64,000 nucleotides of DNA from Rickettsiales bacterium (lineage in GTDB: Bacteria > Pseudomonadota > Alphaproteobacteria > Rickettsiales > SXRF01): the NCBI GenBank assembly GCA_021299465.1, contig JAJTHB010000020.1:85144-149143 (forward strand), in the 5' to 3' direction. Position 1 is the stretch's first letter. Each line of letters begins with the position of its first letter. The notes under the pieces are model-generated. The model was not told the origin of the DNA. It saw nothing but the letters and a program-made list of their open reading frames with translations, and searched no databases. The translations under genes and the position numbers were made by a program. Shown piece after piece: positions 55,900 to 64,000 of the stretch.

Positions 55900-57549
55900 A
55901 TGCAACCCACCGTCGGCTCTTATTTATTTGATTATCTCTATCACCAAGGCGTGCACCATGCGTTTGGCATTCCCGGCGACTTTGCACTGCCGACCTTTCG
56001 CTGGCTCCAGAACTCCAAAATCCAGCTTTACACGCTCACCCACGAACCCTCGGTGGGCTTCGCGGCGGACGGCTATGCGCGCGTGCGCGGGCTTGGCGTC
56101 GCGTGCGTGACGTATTGTGTCGGTGGCCTGAATATGCTTAACTCGATCGCCTGCGCGTACGCCGAAAAAAGCCCGGTGCTGGTGATTTCCGGCGGCCCCT
56201 CGCCCGCTGACCGAAAGCATGACCCACTCGTGCATCACAAGGTACGTACCTTTGATACACAAAAACGTATTTTTGAGGAAGTGACCTGCGCAAGCGCCGT
56301 GCTCACCGATCCGGAAACCGCTGCCGAAGAGATCATCCGCGTGGTGGAAACGATGCGCGCGCAGTGCCGCCCTGGCTATCTCGAAATTCCTTATGATGTG
56401 GTGGATATGCCCATTAAGCTGCCCACCATCCGAAATGTTCCGGCTCCGGAATCCGATAAAGAAAATCTGGAAGCGGCGCTGGCTGAAGCGCTAGAGAAAA
56501 TTAAACAGGCAAAGCAACCGGTGATCGTGCTCGATGTCGAGCTGCACCGCCACGGCCTCACTGAAACTGCCATCGCCATTGCTGAAAAATTCGGCATTCC
56601 GATTGCCTCAACGCTGCTTTCCAAAAGTATCGTTTCGGAAAACCACCCGCTTTATATCGGCGTGTATTCGGGCGGGCTTTCAGAGCAAGTGACGCAGGAC
56701 TATGTGGAGAAAAGCGATTGCCTGATACTCATGGGCGCATTCCTTTCCGATGTGTTCATGGGGATGCACACCGCCTCGCTGGAGCGAAAAAACACCATCC
56801 TCACCAATACCGAAAAAACGCGCATCGGCCTGCATTCATACGAAAACGTGCTGTTTAAGGATTTTCTGGACGGGCTGAAAGCGAAAGACATCCCGAAACG
56901 CATCTTCAAAAACCCCTACCACATTGAAGAAGCAAAGCCGCTAACCGCCGCCGAGAAAAACGATCCGCTTGATTCGGAGTCGTTCTTTCGTATCCTCGGC
57001 CTGCATATGGATGAGACGACGACGCTCGTCTGTGATACCGGCGATTCGCTGCTCGGCGCGATCGGCATCCGCACCGCGCAGTCCAATAACTTCCTTTCCG
57101 ATGCGTATTATCTTTCCATGGGTTTTGCCATGCCAGCCGCCATCGGCGCGATGGTCGCGCAGCCGGAAGACCGCGTGATCGCCATCATCGGCGACGGCGC
57201 GTTCCAGATGACCGGCATCGAAATTTCCACCGCCGCGAAATATAAGATGAACCCGATCGTGTGCATCCTCAACAATGACGGCTATGGCACGCAGCGCCAT
57301 ATCATCGATGGGCCATTTAATAACATCCACCGCTGGGAATATGCCAAGCTGCGGGATGTGCTGAATTATGGCCGCTCCTACAAGGTGACGACCAAAGCCG
57401 AGCTTGACGATGCTTTCGCCCAGGCGGTAAAAGAAAACGATACGATGCACCTGATTGAGGTCATCATCCCGCGTGATGACTGCTCGCGCCCGCTGCGCCG
57501 TATGGCAAGCAAACTCGGCGAGCTGAGAGATTCCAGTAAACGTAAATAA
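55900..57549 (+). CDS. Thiamine-diphosphate 2-oxo acid decarboxylase (pyruvate/indolepyruvate decarboxylase family)
   Basis: 549 residues in the three-domain TPP layout. Catalytic Glu49 is in THEPSVGFAADGYARV. The His-His pair (112-113, PLVHHKV) marks the decarboxylase branch. The TPP/Mg motif is GDGAFQMTGIEISTAAKY followed by LNNDGYGTQ. It would turn pyruvate, indolepyruvate or phenylpyruvate into the aldehyde; the substrate is open. Its leader is built of repeats. Confidence 0.9.
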   Translation: MQPTVGSYLFDYLYHQGVHHAFGIPGDFALPTFRWLQNSKIQLYTLTHEPSVGFAADGYARVRGLGVACVTYCVGGLNMLNSIACAYAEKSPVLVISGGPSPADRKHDPLVHHKVRTFDTQKRIFEEVTCASAVLTDPETAAEEIIRVVETMRAQCRPGYLEIPYDVVDMPIKLPTIRNVPAPESDKENLEAALAEALEKIKQAKQPVIVLDVELHRHGLTETAIAIAEKFGIPIASTLLSKSIVSENHPLYIGVYSGGLSEQVTQDYVEKSDCLILMGAFLSDVFMGMHTASLERKNTILTNTEKTRIGLHSYENVLFKDFLDGLKAKDIPKRIFKNPYHIEEAKPLTAAEKNDPLDSESFFRILGLHMDETTTLVCDTGDSLLGAIGIRTAQSNNFLSDAYYLSMGFAMPAAIGAMVAQPEDRVIAIIGDGAFQMTGIEISTAAKYKMNPIVCILNNDGYGTQRHIIDGPFNNIHRWEYAKLRDVLNYGRSYKVTTKAELDDAFAQAVKENDTMHLIEVIIPRDDCSRPLRRMASKLGELRDSSKRK

Positions 57550-57564
57550 CGAAAGGCTAAAGCT

Positions 57565-57705
57565 ATGAAAAAGACCATTCTTGCACTGCTGATGATCACC
57601 ACCCTTGCCGCATGCAACACCATGAGCGGCGTTGGACGTGACATTGAGGCAGCAGGCGAAGCCATCACCGGCACCTCGGAAAAAACCAAAGAAAAAATCA
57701 AATAA
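57565..57705 (+). CDS. Entericidin-like small lipoprotein
   Basis: 46 residues: the lipoprotein signal MKKTILALLMITTLAAC, then NTMSGVGRDIEAAGEAI, the entericidin EcnA/B core. An outer-membrane-anchored lipoprotein is expected. GAAAGG lies 8 bases before the ATG. It follows the decarboxylase by 15 bases. Confidence 0.88.
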   Translation: MKKTILALLMITTLAACNTMSGVGRDIEAAGEAITGTSEKTKEKIK

Positions 57706-57820
57706 AATTGCTGCGGCGCAGCGTCATCAAAACTTCATAATCCTGCGGTTTACAACGCCCGGTGATCATGTAACTCTGCCAGCGAAAAAAATAGTTCAAC
57801 AACAATCAGGGAGAATAAAA

Positions 57821-58129
57821 ATGTCACACCCGAGCGATCCAAGCCGCATTGAGCAGACAAAAAATCCTCTAAGCGTGCCTGATGCTTTTGCTGCCGCAGG
57901 CGGTGCAGATCAACCTAAAGGAACCCAACCTATCGAGCGCTCGCCTCGCGCAACAGAGCCAAGCCGCCTGGCTGTGCCAGCCGTGACGCATGACAAAGCT
58001 TATCAAAACTATGTCGATGCAGAAGCAGCACGGCGCGCAGGACAAAAGCCGCAAAATGGCGTATCAGATGCACCAAACCCTGAATCACAATCGCCAGCGG
58101 CAGGCGGCCAAGGCAGAGGAAGATTTTAA
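57821..58129 (+). CDS. Hypothetical disordered protein, 102 residues
   Basis: The start MSHPSDPSRIEQTKNP has GGGAG 8 bases upstream. Pro/Ala/Ser/Gln-rich and probably disordered, with one helix (DKAYQNYVDAEAARRAGQ). The reading frame is open further upstream, but that part runs antisense-like through the lipoprotein gene. Its stop overlaps the convergent grxD stop by four bases. No known family. Confidence 0.55.
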   Translation: MSHPSDPSRIEQTKNPLSVPDAFAAAGGADQPKGTQPIERSPRATEPSRLAVPAVTHDKAYQNYVDAEAARRAGQKPQNGVSDAPNPESQSPAAGGQGRGRF

Positions 58130-58458
58130 GCAGCCTTCACGCCTTTTTCCTTAAGTAGCGCTTCGAGTTCACCGGACTGGTACATCTCGCGAACAATGTC
58201 GCAGCCGCCAATGAACTCGCCCTTCACATAAAGCTGGGGAATGGTCGGCCAGTTGGTGAACGCCTTGATGCCTTCGCGAATCTCCTGATCGGCGAGCACA
58301 TTCACGTCCTTGAAATCTTCCACACCGCAGCGCTTCAGAACCTCTACGACGGTTGCCGAAAATCCGCATTGCGGCATGGTCTTGGTACCTTTCATGTAGA
58401 GCACGATGTCGTTCGCTGAAATATCGTTTTTAATCTGGTCAAACACGGGATTGGTCAT
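58126..58458 (-). CDS. grxD: Monothiol glutaredoxin (Grx4/GrxD)
   Basis: 110 residues. The CGFS active site is at 31-34 in KGTKTMPQCGFSATVVEVL, followed by TNWPTIPQLYVKGEFIGGCDIV, which binds glutathione. Such proteins bridge a [2Fe-2S] cluster with BolA partners; a bolA gene lies 1.5 kb upstream on the same strand. Confidence 0.97.
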   Translation of the reverse strand: MTNPVFDQIKNDISANDIVLYMKGTKTMPQCGFSATVVEVLKRCGVEDFKDVNVLADQEIREGIKAFTNWPTIPQLYVKGEFIGGCDIVREMYQSGELEALLKEKGVKAA

Positions 58459-58519
58459 AGTTGCTATCCTTGGTCGTTAGTCAGTGATGATAAGACGCGC
58501 ATGCTAGCACAAGCATGCA

Positions 58520-59935
58520 TCAGACGCCAGCCGCCTGTGCGGCGCTGCGCCCCTCGGCGTCCAGCTTGCCCGCAAATTCAGAAAAATACTGGCGAAAAAC
58601 TGCTTTTGGGTCAGGCAGCGTAGCGCCATTGTGGCGCAGCTTGGCGCAGGCCAGCTCACTGGCCATCTTCGCGCAATCTGCGTAGGGTTCTTTGTGAATA
58701 TAGCCCGTAAGAAAGCCAGCAAAGGCCGTATCCCCCGCCCCGACGGTATTTTTTATCTCATCCTTGTGAATTACCGCTGCAGGAAAATGCTGGGTGCCAT
58801 CCTTGGTGATGACTACACTTCCCTGCTTGCCACAGGTAATGAAAGCCACCTGATTGGTGCTACCTTTCCACGCGCCGCCATGGTGTTTGTCATCTTTGCT
58901 AGCCGCCAGTAGCGGCTCTTTCGCCAGTGTTTGCTGCAAGCGTTCGAATGCCGTTTGCGCCTGCACGGAATGGTTCATGAAATCATAGCGCCGCACTTCA
59001 TCAGCGGTTAGTTTTTCTTGCTCAACAAGCCGCGCGATGGGATCAGGATTGGCGTCATCCTGCTTCAGATCTGCTGCGGTGATACCGCGCTCTTTAATGA
59101 TACGCGCGATGTCCTCATATTCGTTATCATAGGTATAAGCGCGGGCGAGCTCTTCGCTATTACCAAGAATCACATTTGACTCCGCCATCACATGGCGGAA
59201 ATGCGCGGCTTTATCGTGGTGCGAACGCTTGATGGTGCCATAATTCTGCTGGGTTGGCAGTGCAAACCACAGCTCTTTGCCCAGCGACCAGCGATATTTC
59301 ATCAACTTATCCGCAAAGCCGAGAGCATGCTCCTCCGCATGGCCATTATGAACAGGAAATGTCTCATCCAGCTTTTGCCAGAGCGAGCCCTGCAGGAACA
59401 CCACATCGGCATCATTCACGCGCTTTTCTGTCACCATCTCGGGCAGTAGATAGGATTTACTGGTGCCCGGATAGCTTGCCACCGCGCGGCGGCGATCCTG
59501 ATACATCACGACAAACGACGTTGCAGCTTCAGGCATTGGCGCAAACTGGTCATGATTAGCAGAAAGCGGCACCAGCTTAATCTCCGCCTTTTGAAGTTCG
59601 CGCAGAATGCGCCGGCTATCTTCATCCTCGCCCAGCACCCCCATGAAACTCACCGCCACCTTATCACCCAGCGCGCGCCGAAGCGTGAGGCTGGTATTGA
59701 AGGATGAACCACCGGGCGCTTTGGTTTCATAGCGACCTTGAGTCGCCTGCATCAACTCGTCATACTGCTTGCGGCTGATCTGCATTTTGCTATCTGGCAG
59801 CAGCTTACCCTGCTGATGGTAACTCGCTACCAGCTCCGGAATTACCTCATCTTTGACAATGTAATCAGTGATCAGCGTATCGGCAGTGAGGATGCGAAGC
59901 GGATCGTTGCGCTTCACTCGTTCAGTAAATGACAT
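58520..59935 (-). CDS. PfkB-family carbohydrate/adenosine kinase
   Basis: 471 residues, longer than the usual 310-350 because of added segments at the N-terminus and around 225-330. GGSSFNTSLTLRRALG is the family's sugar-binding region, and GAGDTAFAGFLTGY (399-412) holds the catalytic Asp402 and anion hole. VVMYQDRRRAVASYPG resembles adenosine-kinase-like members. Substrate unknown. It separates bolA from grxD. Confidence 0.85.
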   Translation of the reverse strand: MSFTERVKRNDPLRILTADTLITDYIVKDEVIPELVASYHQQGKLLPDSKMQISRKQYDELMQATQGRYETKAPGGSSFNTSLTLRRALGDKVAVSFMGVLGEDEDSRRILRELQKAEIKLVPLSANHDQFAPMPEAATSFVVMYQDRRRAVASYPGTSKSYLLPEMVTEKRVNDADVVFLQGSLWQKLDETFPVHNGHAEEHALGFADKLMKYRWSLGKELWFALPTQQNYGTIKRSHHDKAAHFRHVMAESNVILGNSEELARAYTYDNEYEDIARIIKERGITAADLKQDDANPDPIARLVEQEKLTADEVRRYDFMNHSVQAQTAFERLQQTLAKEPLLAASKDDKHHGGAWKGSTNQVAFITCGKQGSVVITKDGTQHFPAAVIHKDEIKNTVGAGDTAFAGFLTGYIHKEPYADCAKMASELACAKLRHNGATLPDPKAVFRQYFSEFAGKLDAEGRSAAQAAGV

Positions 59936-59986
59936 GGTACCTGCAAGAAATGTTGTTAACAGAGGTTAACAAGCTGGACTTGCGAG

Positions 59987-60217
59987 TCAAGCAACTTTCG
60001 TGGTGATGGAAAGCGCATGCAGCGTGGTGCCCATACCTTCACCGATGGCTGCCATCACCAGCTGGTGCTGCGCCACACGGCTTTTGCCAGCAAACGCATT
60101 ACTGGTGACTGTGACCTGCCAATGGTCATTGTCTCCGGCGAGGTCCTTCAGCTCCACCGCTGCATCTGGCAGGGCGCGTTTGATTCGGGCTTCTATTTCA
60201 CTTGCGGTCATCGGCAT
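59987..60217 (-). CDS. bolA: BolA family protein
   Basis: 76 residues: TASEIEARIKRALPDAAVEL, HWQVTVTSNAFAGKSRVAQHQLV and the end GTTLHALSITTK match the class II BolA fold. BolA binds monothiol glutaredoxins through shared [2Fe-2S] clusters in iron signalling. In alphaproteobacteria it is usually close to purL and grxD, as here, but purL is on the other strand. Confidence 0.95.
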   Translation of the reverse strand: MPMTASEIEARIKRALPDAAVELKDLAGDNDHWQVTVTSNAFAGKSRVAQHQLVMAAIGEGMGTTLHALSITTKVA

Positions 60218-60258
60218 GCGCCCTATATATGGGTTTTAACCCGTAAATCAAGGCTAAG

Positions 60259-60978
60259 ATGAAACGTCTGCTCTGCTGCCTGCTGGCACTGTTCCCTCTC
60301 CCCGCTGCTGCCTATGACCTCGACTCGCCCTACATCACCAAAGGCGAGATGGAAATCGAGCTGAAAAACCGCTTCGATAGCGACCATCGCGCCAAAGAAG
60401 ATGGCTACCGGCGCCATGTGCTGGGCATCGGCTACGCACCCAGCGACTGGTGGGCGTTTGAGCTGGAAGGAACCCTCGAAAAACCCGCAGATCGCGGCAT
60501 GCGCTACCGCGCCACCGGTGCTGAGCTTGGCTTTCAACTAACACGTAAGGGCGAATACTGGCTGGATGTCGGCGCGGAGCTTGGTTATGGCATCGCGCAC
60601 CAGAACGATGAGAAAAATACCGTCGAGACCGCCCTTCTCCTCGGCCACTCCACTAATCGCTGGCAGCACCTCCTCAACATTGGGCTTGAGACCGAGACAG
60701 GCAGCGGCCGCGATGGCAACCCCACGCCGGAACTCGCCTTTGGCAGCAAATACGAGCTTGAGGACAAGCTTGATATTGGCCTTGAATACCACGCTGATTT
60801 TGGTGCTTCCGATGCGATGGGCACATGGTCAGACCAGAAACATCGATTTGGCCCGGCGGTTTATGGTGCGGTTTGGGGCGGGCGAATCGGCTATGAAATC
60901 GGCTGGCTGGCGGGCATCTCCCGCGCCGCCGAAGACCATGTGTTCAAGCTCAATTTGGAACACGAATTTTCGTTTTAA
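60259..60978 (+). CDS. Hypothetical outer-membrane beta-barrel-like protein
   Basis: 239 residues with a signal peptide (LLCCLLALFPLPAAAYDL). Alternating amphipathic strands (GEMEIELKNRFDS, WWAFELEGTLEK, LDIGLEYHADFG) and a C-terminal strand ending in Phe (NLEHEFSF) suggest a small beta-barrel. I do not recognise the family. It is transcribed away from bolA toward purL. Confidence 0.7.
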   Translation: MKRLLCCLLALFPLPAAAYDLDSPYITKGEMEIELKNRFDSDHRAKEDGYRRHVLGIGYAPSDWWAFELEGTLEKPADRGMRYRATGAELGFQLTRKGEYWLDVGAELGYGIAHQNDEKNTVETALLLGHSTNRWQHLLNIGLETETGSGRDGNPTPELAFGSKYELEDKLDIGLEYHADFGASDAMGTWSDQKHRFGPAVYGAVWGGRIGYEIGWLAGISRAAEDHVFKLNLEHEFSF

Positions 60979-61016
60979 TAGTTGTCAAATGATGCTGCCG
61001 TGCTAAGACATGCGCC

Positions 61017-63215
61017 ATGAAATCAGCCGCCGCACAAAAAATCGAAATCACCCCCGAAATCGTGGATGAACATGGCCTTGAGCCGGAAGAGTACCAGCGC
61101 ATCCTGAAAATTCTTGGCCGCGAGCCAAACCTGATTGAGCTGGGAATTTTCTCGGTGATGTGGAGCGAGCATTGCTCTTACAAATCCACGCGCGTGCACC
61201 TGAAAAAGCTGCCGACCAAAGCACCGTGGGTCATTTGCGGCCCGGGCGAAAATGCCGGCGTGATCGATATCGGCGATAATCAGGCAGCGATTTTCAAAAT
61301 GGAATCGCACAACCACCCAAGCTATATCGAGCCTTTCCAAGGCGCGGCGACCGGCGTCGGCGGTATCCTGCGCGATGTGTTCACCATGGGCGCACGCCCA
61401 GTTGCGAACATGAACGCGCTGCGCTTTGGCTCGCCCGACCACCCCAAAACCAAGCACCTGCTTTCCGGCGTCGTCGCCGGTATCGGCTCTTACGGCAACT
61501 GCGTCGGCGTACCCACAGTGGGCGGCGAATGCACATTCCATCCTGCTTATAACGGCAATATTCTGGTGAATGCCATGACGGTTGGCATCGCTGAGCAGGA
61601 CAAGATTTTTTACTCAGCGGCAAGCGGCATTGGCAACCCGGTGGTGTATGTTGGCTCCAAAACCGGCCGCGACGGCATTCATGGCGCAACCATGGCCAGC
61701 GCCGAGTTTGATGATGCCTCCGAAGAAAAGCGCCCGACCGTGCAGGTAGGTGATCCGTTTACCGAAAAACTGCTGATCGAGGCATGCCTCGAGCTGATGC
61801 AGCAGGATGCGATTATCGCCATTCAGGATATGGGCGCCGCTGGCCTTACCTCCAGCTCGCTGGAGATGGCGGGCAAGGGCGAATGCGGCATTGAGCTGCA
61901 CCTCGATCAAGTACCGATGCGCGAAGAGGGTATGACGCCGTATGAGCTGATGCTCTCTGAATCGCAGGAGCGCATGCTGATGATTTTAAAGCCGGAAAAG
62001 ACCGAGCTGGCGCGGGCAATCTTTGAAAAATGGGAGCTGGCGTTTGCTACCATCGGCACCATCACCGACACCGGCCACATTGTGCTTAAATGGCACGGCG
62101 AGACGGTCGCCGATATGCCCATCGCGCCCGTTTCGACCGATGCGCCAATGTACGAACGACCGTACACGGTCGTTCGTAGTGTGGAGTGTGGAGTGTGGAG
62201 TGTAGAAATCCCCGCGAACCACACTCTACACTCCATACTCCACACTCTGCTCAAATCCCCCGATTTGAGCAGCAAGCGCTGGATCTGGGAACAATATGAC
62301 CACATGGTGGGCAACGATACGGTTCAGCGCCCGGGCGGCGATAGCGCCGTCGTGCGCGTGCATGGCACAAATAAGGCGCTCGCCATCTCCACCGATTGCA
62401 CGCCGCGCTACTGCTACGCTGATCCCGTCGAGGGCGGCAAGCAGGCAGTCGCGGAAACATGGCGAAACATCACGGCAGTAGGCGCCCAGCCGCTCGCCAT
62501 CACCAATTGCCTCAATTTCGGTAACCCGGAAAAACCCGAGATCATGGGCCAAATCGTCGGCTGCCTGCAAGGCATGAGCGAGGCGTGTATTGCGCTGGAT
62601 TACCCCATCATCTCCGGCAATGCCTCGCTGTATAACGAAACCAACGGCAAAGGCATCCTACCCACACCCGCCATCGGCGGCGTTGGGCTCCTCAAAGATG
62701 TCACCAAATCCGTCGGCAATAGCTTCGTCGCTGAGGGTGAAGACATCATCCTGATTGGCGAAACCAAGGGACATCTCGGCCAGTCACTTTACTTACGCGA
62801 AATTCTTGGCCGCGAGGAAGGCCCGCCCCCGCCGGTTGATCTCGCGCTTGAAAAGAAAAATGGTGATTTTGTACGCGCGCAGATTCAGGCCGGAAACATT
62901 ACCGCCTGCCACGATATCTCGGACGGCGGACTCTTGGTCGCACTTGCAGAGATGACCTATCGAAATGGGATTGGCGCCTCTCTAGTCCCTAATTCCCAAT
63001 CCCCAATCCCCTTCTACTTCGGCGAAGACCAGGCACGCTATCTGCTGACTACAAAAAATTCTCGTATTATTTTAGAACAAGCCAAAAAAGCTGGCATTAC
63101 CGCCGCTGTCATCGGCAAAACACAAGCGGAGAATCTGGAGTTTGCCGGCGAAAAAATTGCAACCGCCACCCTGCGCAAAACCAATGAATCATGGCTGCCG
63201 GGCTACATGGCCTGA
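61017..63215 (+). CDS. purL: Phosphoribosylformylglycinamidine synthase subunit PurL, with in-frame repeat inserts
   Basis: 732 residues. It makes FGAM in purine synthesis with PurS and PurQ, neither in the window. It has [77 protein letters not shown] and [15 protein letters not shown]. After [10 protein letters not shown], about 25 residues ([16 protein letters not shown]) come from a palindromic repeat shared with murB. A second repeat codes [11 protein letters not shown] before [12 protein letters not shown]. No frame is broken, so the enzyme is probably active. Confidence 0.96.
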   Translation: MKSAAAQKIEITPEIVDEHGLEPEEYQRILKILGREPNLIELGIFSVMWSEHCSYKSTRVHLKKLPTKAPWVICGPGENAGVIDIGDNQAAIFKMESHNHPSYIEPFQGAATGVGGILRDVFTMGARPVANMNALRFGSPDHPKTKHLLSGVVAGIGSYGNCVGVPTVGGECTFHPAYNGNILVNAMTVGIAEQDKIFYSAASGIGNPVVYVGSKTGRDGIHGATMASAEFDDASEEKRPTVQVGDPFTEKLLIEACLELMQQDAIIAIQDMGAAGLTSSSLEMAGKGECGIELHLDQVPMREEGMTPYELMLSESQERMLMILKPEKTELARAIFEKWELAFATIGTITDTGHIVLKWHGETVADMPIAPVSTDAPMYERPYTVVRSVECGVWSVEIPANHTLHSILHTLLKSPDLSSKRWIWEQYDHMVGNDTVQRPGGDSAVVRVHGTNKALAISTDCTPRYCYADPVEGGKQAVAETWRNITAVGAQPLAITNCLNFGNPEKPEIMGQIVGCLQGMSEACIALDYPIISGNASLYNETNGKGILPTPAIGGVGLLKDVTKSVGNSFVAEGEDIILIGETKGHLGQSLYLREILGREEGPPPPVDLALEKKNGDFVRAQIQAGNITACHDISDGGLLVALAEMTYRNGIGASLVPNSQSPIPFYFGEDQARYLLTTKNSRIILEQAKKAGITAAVIGKTQAENLEFAGEKIATATLRKTNESWLPGYMA
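62152..62272. repeat. Three consecutive stem-loops in purL, including the (GTGTGGA)n palindrome
   Basis: 62152-62177 is ACGAACGACCGT-AC-ACGGTCGTTCGT (12-bp stem). 62178-62248 is the GTGTGGA-unit palindrome (24 of 26 arm bases pair). 62247-62272 is CTGCTCAAATC-CCCC-GATTTGAGCAG (11-bp stem). All are inside the coding sequence and keep the frame. The middle one has the same frame and nearly the same peptide as the murB element. Confidence 0.9.
62983..63011. repeat. Heptanucleotide tandem repeat (GGGGATT)n in purL
   Basis: On the complementary strand, GGGGATT-GGGGATT-GGGAATT-AGGGACT units. It codes the Pro/Ser/Gln-rich [19 protein letters not shown] at 62967 can pair with it, making a hairpin. 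Heptamer repeats of CCCCAAT type are known in filamentous cyanobacteria (STRR). Confidence 0.72.
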
Positions 63216-63222
63216 TCTACCC

Positions 63223-63252
63223 GTCATTGCGAGGCAAAGCCGAAGCAATGAC
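63223..63252. repeat. REP-like hairpin after purL
   Basis: GTCATTGC-GAGGCAAAGCCGAA-GCAATGAC: an 8-bp stem just after the purL stop, in the 137-base gap before the chemoreceptor gene. It may serve as the purL 3' end structure. Confidence 0.7.
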
Positions 63253-63352
63253 AAAAATCAAAATAGCAATGCTTACCCTTCTTTACGCTTCCTTAATTTT
63301 TTAGCGCGATAGTCGGGATATTAAAGTGTAACTTTGCCACAGGATGTGCCCC

Positions 63353-64000
63353 ATGAATCTCACGCTTTCCAAAAAAATCCCGCTTGCCATCATCACCGCA
63401 TCGCTGATCAGCGGGCTTGCGGTCGCCTTCTTTGCTGTGCGCTCCAGCACAGAAGCTGCAATAAAAAGTGCCGAGACATCCATGCAATATGTGCTGGAAC
63501 AACGCACCTCTGCGCTGGACACCCTTATGCAGCGCATCGCCACTGACCTGCATACGATGGCAGATAGCCCCCACATGGTTCAGGCGGCACTCGATTTCAC
63601 CGCAGCGTGGAATGAACTCGGCTTAAACCAGACCGAGCAGCTGCAATCGCTCTATATCACCAATAACCCGCACGAGACCGGCAAAAAAAACAAGTTGATG
63701 GCCGCAAACGATGGCTCCAGCTATAGCCGCACACATGCCGCTAAACATCCTTACTTCAATGAATTTCTTGAAGACAATGGCTATTATGACGTATTTATCG
63801 TAAATAAAAGTGGCGATGTGATCTACACCGTATTCAAGGAGCTGGATTTTGCCACCAATCTGAAAACCGGCCAGTGGAAAGATAGCGACCTTGCCAAAGT
63901 GTTTAACATGATCATGGCTCAGGATAGCGCAGAAAAAGTCTCCTTCGTTGATTTCGCGCCTTACGCCCCAAGTAACAACGTCCCCGCCAGCTTCATGGGC
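63353..64000 (+). CDS. Methyl-accepting chemotaxis protein, partial (N-terminal sensor part)
   Basis: The open frame from ATG 63353 (AGGATG 12 bases upstream) runs to the window edge: 216 residues. A membrane helix (IPLAIITASLISGLAVAFFAV) is followed by a helical periplasmic domain (RTSALDTLMQRIATDLHTMA) and a PAS/Cache-like segment (YYDVFIVNKSGDVIYTVFKE, then FATNLKTGQW). This matches the sensor half of MCPs. The signalling domain lies beyond the window, so the call rests on architecture. Confidence 0.82.
   Translation, partial: MNLTLSKKIPLAIITASLISGLAVAFFAVRSSTEAAIKSAETSMQYVLEQRTSALDTLMQRIATDLHTMADSPHMVQAALDFTAAWNELGLNQTEQLQSLYITNNPHETGKKNKLMAANDGSSYSRTHAAKHPYFNEFLEDNGYYDVFIVNKSGDVIYTVFKELDFATNLKTGQWKDSDLAKVFNMIMAQDSAEKVSFVDFAPYAPSNNVPASFMG

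Noticed and set aside
57632..57820. N-terminal extension of the 102-residue protein at 57821
   Set aside because: The extension overlaps the entericidin-like lipoprotein in another frame, is Lys/Pro-rich without signatures, and a good ribosome-binding site precedes the ATG at 57821.
58499..58518. GCATGCT-N6-AGCATGC hairpin as terminator of the PfkB kinase gene
   Set aside because: A perfect 7-bp stem, but no T run follows on the leftward strand; too weak to call.

Overview
The window is a chromosomal segment of an alphaproteobacterium of roughly 50% GC, judged by eye. Evidence: an FtsZ with a long linker ending in [11 protein letters not shown], lpxC and bamD (Gram-negative envelope), a CheZ-type phosphatase beside cheY, a DUF465 protein, and a monothiol glutaredoxin near bolA and purL. 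I cannot place it to order. The many palindromic repeats inside genes recall Rickettsiales palindromic elements but do not prove that affiliation.

Layout. 1-5467 (leftward): cheY-cheZ, then a secreted TPR protein-iscX-tsaE-amgK (amgK runs off the left edge). 5.6-9.8 kb (rightward): htpX, a DUF465 protein, an orphan TpsB transporter and a chemoreceptor. 9810-11300: a small island with a zeta-toxin-like kinase, bounded by tRNA-Thr(CGT) and a duplicate of its 3' half. 11.3-19.3 kb (leftward): DEAD-box helicase, cold-shock protein, a hypothetical protein, an amino acid permease, a Na+/H+ antiporter and znuA behind a Zur-type palindrome. 19.3-48.5 kb (leftward): pepP, prmA, a hypothetical gene, ligA (with two perfect parS sites inside it), recN, bamD, lpxC, an fkbM-type methyltransferase, then the full division and cell-wall cluster read from mraZ: mraZ-rsmH-ftsL-ftsI-murE-murF-mraY-murD-ftsW-murG-murC-murB-orf81-ddl-ftsQ-ftsA-ftsZ. 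Most of its genes overlap by 1-17 bases. 48.8-52 kb: rpsD and four hypothetical glycine-rich membrane proteins, each of whose three transcription units has a Pho-box-like site. 52-64 kb: rluD, a DASS transporter, a DUF4258-like/DUF2283 pair, a repeat-packed gap, a TPP decarboxylase, an entericidin-like lipoprotein, grxD, a PfkB kinase, bolA, an outer-membrane protein, purL and a truncated chemoreceptor.

Most striking are repeats that have become part of genes. A (GTGTGGA)n palindrome sits in frame in both murB and purL, and is read in the same frame so that it yields nearly the same peptide. A two-hairpin element separates murB from orf81 and is flanked by a 19-bp direct repeat, which lets the pre-insertion ATGA overlap be reconstructed. 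Similar doublets supply the murC/murB junction and the ligA start. A different ~120-bp palindrome abuts the stop codons of two unrelated genes.
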